A program made the position numbers and the translations under genes. From assembly GCF_907164915.1 (NCBI RefSeq), contig NC_061862.1, forward strand, positions 86,538,846 to 86,602,845: DNA of 64,000 nucleotides, given 5' to 3'. The notes beneath the pieces were generated by a model, which was given only the letters and a program-made list of their open reading frames with translations, was not told the DNA's origin and searched no databases. Shown here one piece after another: positions 59,860-64,000 of the stretch (position 1 is its first letter; each line of letters starts with the position of its first letter). This DNA is from Impatiens glandulifera (lineage: Eukaryota > Streptophyta > Magnoliopsida > Ericales > Balsaminaceae).

Positions 59860-60560
59860 AGGTGAATACTCACCCTAAGGTCCTGAGTTCGAGCCCGTCA
59901 GACGACAAGTTCTGCGTCTGTTTAAATGGTTAAGTATATTTGCGGGCTATATACTTGATCCGTTGTCCCATTTTAACACCGATAAAATTAATATTAGTTG
60001 TCTAGTGGCATAGTATGCCATTTTTTTTATCCTCTCTTCTAGCCTAGCGGCAATCAGAGGTGGATATCCATCGGGCCTCCCTGAGGTTCTGGGTTCGAGC
60101 CCGTCAGGCGCAAGTTCTTAACACGCGGGAATTAGTCGCACTCTATAGGAGCAGCCAACGTTCTAAAATAAATAAAAAATGAATTCGGTTTCGGTTTTGT
60201 TTTCGAGTTAAAACCGTAATTAAATTCGAATTGATTTGAAATTCGATTCGAATTCAATCGGATATTTGGTTCAGACTAAATATTGAACACCCCTACCTTG
60301 AGAGTCCAATCTCAAATAAGTTAAGTGTGTTTGTGGGCTATGTACTTAACACGCGGGGATTAGTCGCACTCCATAGGAGCAACGGAATCCAACATTCTAA
60401 AATAAATAAAAAATGAATTCGGTTTCGGTTTTGTTTTCGAGTTAAAACCGTAATTAAATTCGAATTGATTTGAAATTCGATTCGAATTCAATCGGATATT
60501 TGGTTCAGACTAAATATTGAACACCCCTACCTTGAGAGTCCAATCTCAAATAAAAAAATT
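59860..60560 (+). repeat. SINE-like heads and a 234 bp duplicated block
   Basis: A first head (59870-59965) has B-box GAGTTCGAGCCC. A second (60045-60165) has an A-box-like TAGCCTAGCGGC and B-box GGTTCGAGCCC, followed by acacgcgg-attagtcgcactc. A nearly identical block (gaattcggtttcggttttgt... to ...gagagtccaatctcaaata) occurs at 60181-60319 and 60415-60553, with partial SINE tail sequence between. This looks like one SINE family with repeated insertion or duplication. Confidence 0.6.
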
Positions 60561-62119
60561 CTCATTTTTTGTTCACTTACTTTTCTTTCCTTCCATTTCT
60601 CTTTCATATCTCCTTCTCTATTTCTTTCTAAAAAAAATGACTTCAATTCCTCTCTTATTCCTTCCCCAATTGATCTTCCCTATAATTCATATAAATAAAT
60701 AAATAAGCATGCTGGACATCACATCTTTATGGCTTATAAGACTATCTTTATTTTCAAAATAATCAAACCAAGATAAGACAATTGATCTAACTTCTAAAAA
60801 AAAAAAAAAAAAAAAAAGACAACCAAAAGAATTTGGATCCAAACCCACAAATCCTTGCTTATCTCATTTGTGGAATAGTTTATTGTAGGAGATGGATTAG
60901 CTTTCCAGGTGTTTTTGAGATGTTGGAAACTATAAATCCATTAAGGTATAGTTTGACAATTGGGTACCTTATATTATTTAGAAATTATTTTATTAGGAAT
61001 AAAAAGTTATAGAAAAAATTATAATTCAATAAATAGTCAGAAGACCTGATTGTACATATATAACTAATTACAGCTAATGGAAATAACAATTCTTTTTGGC
61101 CCAACACGCTTCCCCTCTTCTCTCACTCTCAATCTCTTCTCTATATGAATCGTAATCTATTCCGTGAGTTCCTATATGAATTGTTTATGTAGTTTTTTTT
61201 AATGGTATATAACCGTAGTTGATTAGGGATGAGACGAGATGAGATAAGATGAGATGATATTTGTGTCTCACTTTGATTTCACTCTAATAATACCTAAAAC
61301 ACTAATAAACATAATTAAATATGTAACATTACAAATATATTTATTTTTTATATTTTATAATAATTTTAATTTTAAATTTAATTTTTTATAATAATATAAA
61401 ATTTTAATATATTAAACTATAAGAGGAGTCTGTGAATTTTTTTTTTATCGAAGGAATAGTAAAAAGAATTTTCAAACTAGAACAGGGTTATGAAAATTAC
61501 ACTCTTCGCACAATCCCATTCTCATTCTTAAGAATGAAAAAAAATAAAACTGCTTAATTTTTCTGGTTTGCCTTGTTAAAAAGTTATTTTTTAAAATAAA
61601 TTAGACTTTATAGTCAAATCTCATGACTTACCTTATCGTCGAATCTCAGTCGAGAATGAGTGATATTTGACATAGGTCTCTTACTCTCTTTTAACTTTTA
61701 TTGATTTTAAAAATAAATCTTACGACAAAGAGTCACCTAATTTTTCTCCTAAAATTAGGAAAAATAAACTTTGGTGAATGCCAAGAATTAGAAATTCTTC
61801 AAATGAGTCCCATGCTTAGTTACGTGTGAAAAGAGACATCAACACTATGCTATACCTTACACGTTTGTTTAGTTAGACGGTGTCTATACCTACAATTTTG
61901 ACCTTTAAAATATTAATTTTACACTTTATATTTTATTTATTTTTAAAATTTATTTTTCATGTATGCGGTTCATAGTTTATCAAAGATACAGCCTACTTCT
62001 GTTGTTCCATAATAAAAATCTACAGAGGACAAAACATACATTTAAAAAAAATTATAATTACACTTTTCCCTTTTTTTTTTTTTGTGAAGGAACAAAGTAG
62101 CAGATGATTCTGGTAACAT
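60561..62119. other. Intergenic DNA without recognised genes
   Basis: AT-rich sequence. An A run of 21 lies at 60798-60818. No coding region or paired element ends were found. Confidence 0.45.
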
Positions 62120-62181
62120 ACAATCCCTATTAGGCATGACATTTTAGCCCACAATCCCTATTAGGCATGACATTTTAGCCC
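62120..62181 (+). repeat. Perfect 31 bp tandem duplication
   Basis: acaatccctattaggcatga, then cattttagccc, occurs at 62120-62150 and again at 62151-62181 without differences. Confidence 0.9.
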
Positions 62182-62187
62182 TGATGG

Positions 62188-62481
62188 ATCGGGTATCCGA
62201 AGGAACCAAACCGATACCTTTTTATTTTTACGGTCGATTTGTTGGAGTTAAACAATGTGCTATCCGTTTCCATTCCTATTCCTAGAGGCAGCCTAATTCC
62301 AATATAAAGAGTATTGGTCAACATTCAATACCCCATTTAGCCAAGCACGAGAAAATTAAAGGAAAGATGAATAGTATTATCAGGTAAGGGCTTCTCCAAC
62401 CGGACTGCAAACGCAATTCCAAATTTTTTCTCCAATCGAACGACAAACAATCCTGCAAAATGTAAATTCTCTCTAAAAAGA

Positions 62482-62539
<58 letters not shown>

Positions 62540-63525
62540 TAGTTCAGGTGACCCTGCATAATTTTTTATAAAAAGTTAATTAAATCCTTAAAATATATAA
62601 CTATATTAATTTAAATATTAAACTTATTTATATAATTTACTTGAAACATTTCATTAATTTATTAATTTTTAATTTTAAAATAAAAAGTTATAATATTTTT
62701 TAAATATATAATTAAATCATTAAATTGTATTATACTTAAAAAAATATTTAATTTATTTTATTTTATATTTTTACGTTATATTTTATAACTTAGATTTTAT
62801 ATATTATAAATTTATAATTTTAAACAATATGAATAAACATAAAAATATTATAAAAATAATTATATGTGAAAAAATATATAATTAATTTTATCTTAATTTT
62901 ATTAAAGTAATGAGAACAAATTGGGATTAAATATGTAAAGTTGATAAATATATAGATAATATTAATAAGGTTAAAACGTTAGTGTAAGAAAGGAATATTT
63001 TAAGAATTTTGTTTTGAGTTTGAAAATGAGTTTTTGGGTGAAAGATGAATTAGTATTTACGTGACATTTACTGCATTTTAAGTTTGAAAATATGTTTTGG
63101 GTTGGAGACTTCTTAACTTAGAAAAAAATGACAGTCAAAAACCGAGAATGAGAGAGAATAAGAGATGTGAAAGATACGATAGGGTATAGAAAATGAGATT
63201 TTATATATATATATATATATATGTTTTATTTTATTTTATTTAATATTTATAAATGTTTTTATTAAATAATTTAAAATATTAAAATTTTGTTCAATTTCAT
63301 CCCAATTAGGTTTAAAACATATTTAAAATTTAAAAATATATTAACGGTTTAAAATTAGTTAAATAAGAAAAAGATAAATTGTTTTACAAAATCGGGTCCG
63401 GGTCGGATTGGGTACCCATCGGTTCCGAACCGATATTTCAGATAATTTAAATACCCATTTTTTTTTGACAAATCAGGTCCAATTCGAGTCCCCAAAACCT
63501 GGAAATTTGCCATGCCTAATCCCTG
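62188..63525. other. Possible hAT-like non-autonomous element
   Basis: The right side, read on the minus strand from 63525, begins CAGGGATTAGGCATGGCA. The left side has ATTAGGCATGACATTTTAGC and then a gatcgggta/accgat stretch. The right side has the inverse, tcgggtccgggtcgg and ggttccgaaccgat. This suggests loosely matching inverted ends around a 1.3 kb AT-rich interior. CAGGG termini are typical of hAT elements, but the left end lacks CAGGG and no 8 bp target duplication is visible. The interior contains the (TA)n run 62487-62537. Confidence 0.3.
62487..62537. repeat. TA microsatellite
   Basis: About 25 uninterrupted TA units. The overlapping minus-strand open frame (Ile-Tyr repeat) is an artefact of the repeat. 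Confidence 0.9.
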
Positions 63526-63539
63526 ATTGGGTTTCTGGT

Positions 63540-64000
63540 TAGTTTTCTGGTGAGTATTAATGATGATAATATATGGACAAGTATAAAATGTACAATATAA
63601 TGGAAATCATGGATAGTCAGCTAGGACATGAATAAGGCATTCAAAACTAGCATGCAAATCAGATCAGATCTTCTTCTATCGAATGAGGTGTTCTTCGGTT
63701 GCTGGTCAATCAAAACTCAGCAGCATTATTATATTAATAAATTAAAATAGGTTGAAAGGAAAAGAGAGAACCTGAAACCCGTATTTTATTCCGAGTTCAG
63801 CAAAAACGAAAAAGAGTGAAGCTTCCTTCGCTTCACTCTATTTTACATGACCCATTGAAGAGACGGTCTATACCGTTTTACATGAGGTTGTCCATATAAA
63901 ACTGATTGACATATATTCATTGTTGAGTGAAGCGAACTTCATTTGACTCCGATTTATAAATTATGTTTATAAATTTTTTTGTGATGTAATATAATTTTAT
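63540..64000. other. Non-coding DNA at the right edge, with a short hairpin
   Basis: A perfect 9-base inverted repeat GAGTGAAGC/GCTTCACTC (63814-63822 and 63830-63838) encloses TTCCTTC. The motif gagtgaagcgaa recurs at 63925. Nothing else is recognised; a gene beyond the window edge cannot be excluded. Confidence 0.4.

Noticed and set aside
62337..62540. 67-codon minus-strand frame
   Set aside because: It begins in a (TA)n run and has no family resemblance or gene context.

Overview
The window is nuclear DNA of a eudicot flowering plant. It has intron-containing genes with GT-AG introns, long AT-rich intergenic stretches, and dense plant transposons (CACTA, Helitron, hAT, Mutator-like, Ty1/copia, SINE, MITE). 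I cannot name the species.

Three host genes can be reconstructed with complete reading frames across exons. (1) A WRKY group IIe transcription factor on the minus strand (27298-28203, 3 exons, 243 aa). (2) A secondary-wall cellulose synthase, CESA8/IRX1 type, on the plus strand (46199-50669, 13 exons, 983 aa, all catalytic motifs present). (3) A probably plastid-targeted NUMOD3-motif protein on the plus strand (52068-57491, 7 exons, 561 aa). CESA8 and the NUMOD3 gene are consecutive and in the same orientation, about 1.4 kb apart. Nothing suggests they share a pathway.

Layout. 1-4410: decayed copia retrotransposon, minus strand, cut by the left window edge and interrupted by AT-rich DNA. 4411-8580: AT-rich DNA, then a nested tandem repeat with tRNA-like segments. 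8899-10430: truncated CACTA copy. 10705-12788: seven head-to-tail Helitron monomers of about 313 bp, alternating between two types. 15046-26900: a Helitron split by an 11.3 kb insertion that carries a CACTA element (about 15635-26361) with both element genes, large hairpin arrays and a 97-codon deletion-derivative ORF near its right end. 27298-28203: WRKY gene. 30691-34751: a 4.06 kb CACTA-like element with near-identical ~277 bp terminal inverted repeats, enclosing exon-like host-gene fragments. 34785-35917: Mutator-like element with a captured signal-peptide exon. 36381-39133: MITE, hAT transposase remnant, tRNA-Asp-like pseudogene and DUF538 gene fragment. 39400-42130: mosaic of duplicated segments and a hexanucleotide microsatellite. 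43369-43637: SINE with target-site duplication. 46199-57491: the two large genes. 57500-64000: AT-rich DNA with SINE-like pieces and local duplications.

The accessory interest lies in the transposons: nesting order, hairpin units whose centres are inverted between copies, gene-fragment capture, and a mini-ORF that joins the two ends of a CACTA accessory protein. Exon boundaries were set by hand from splice sites and reading frame. Family names come from remembered motifs, not from searches.
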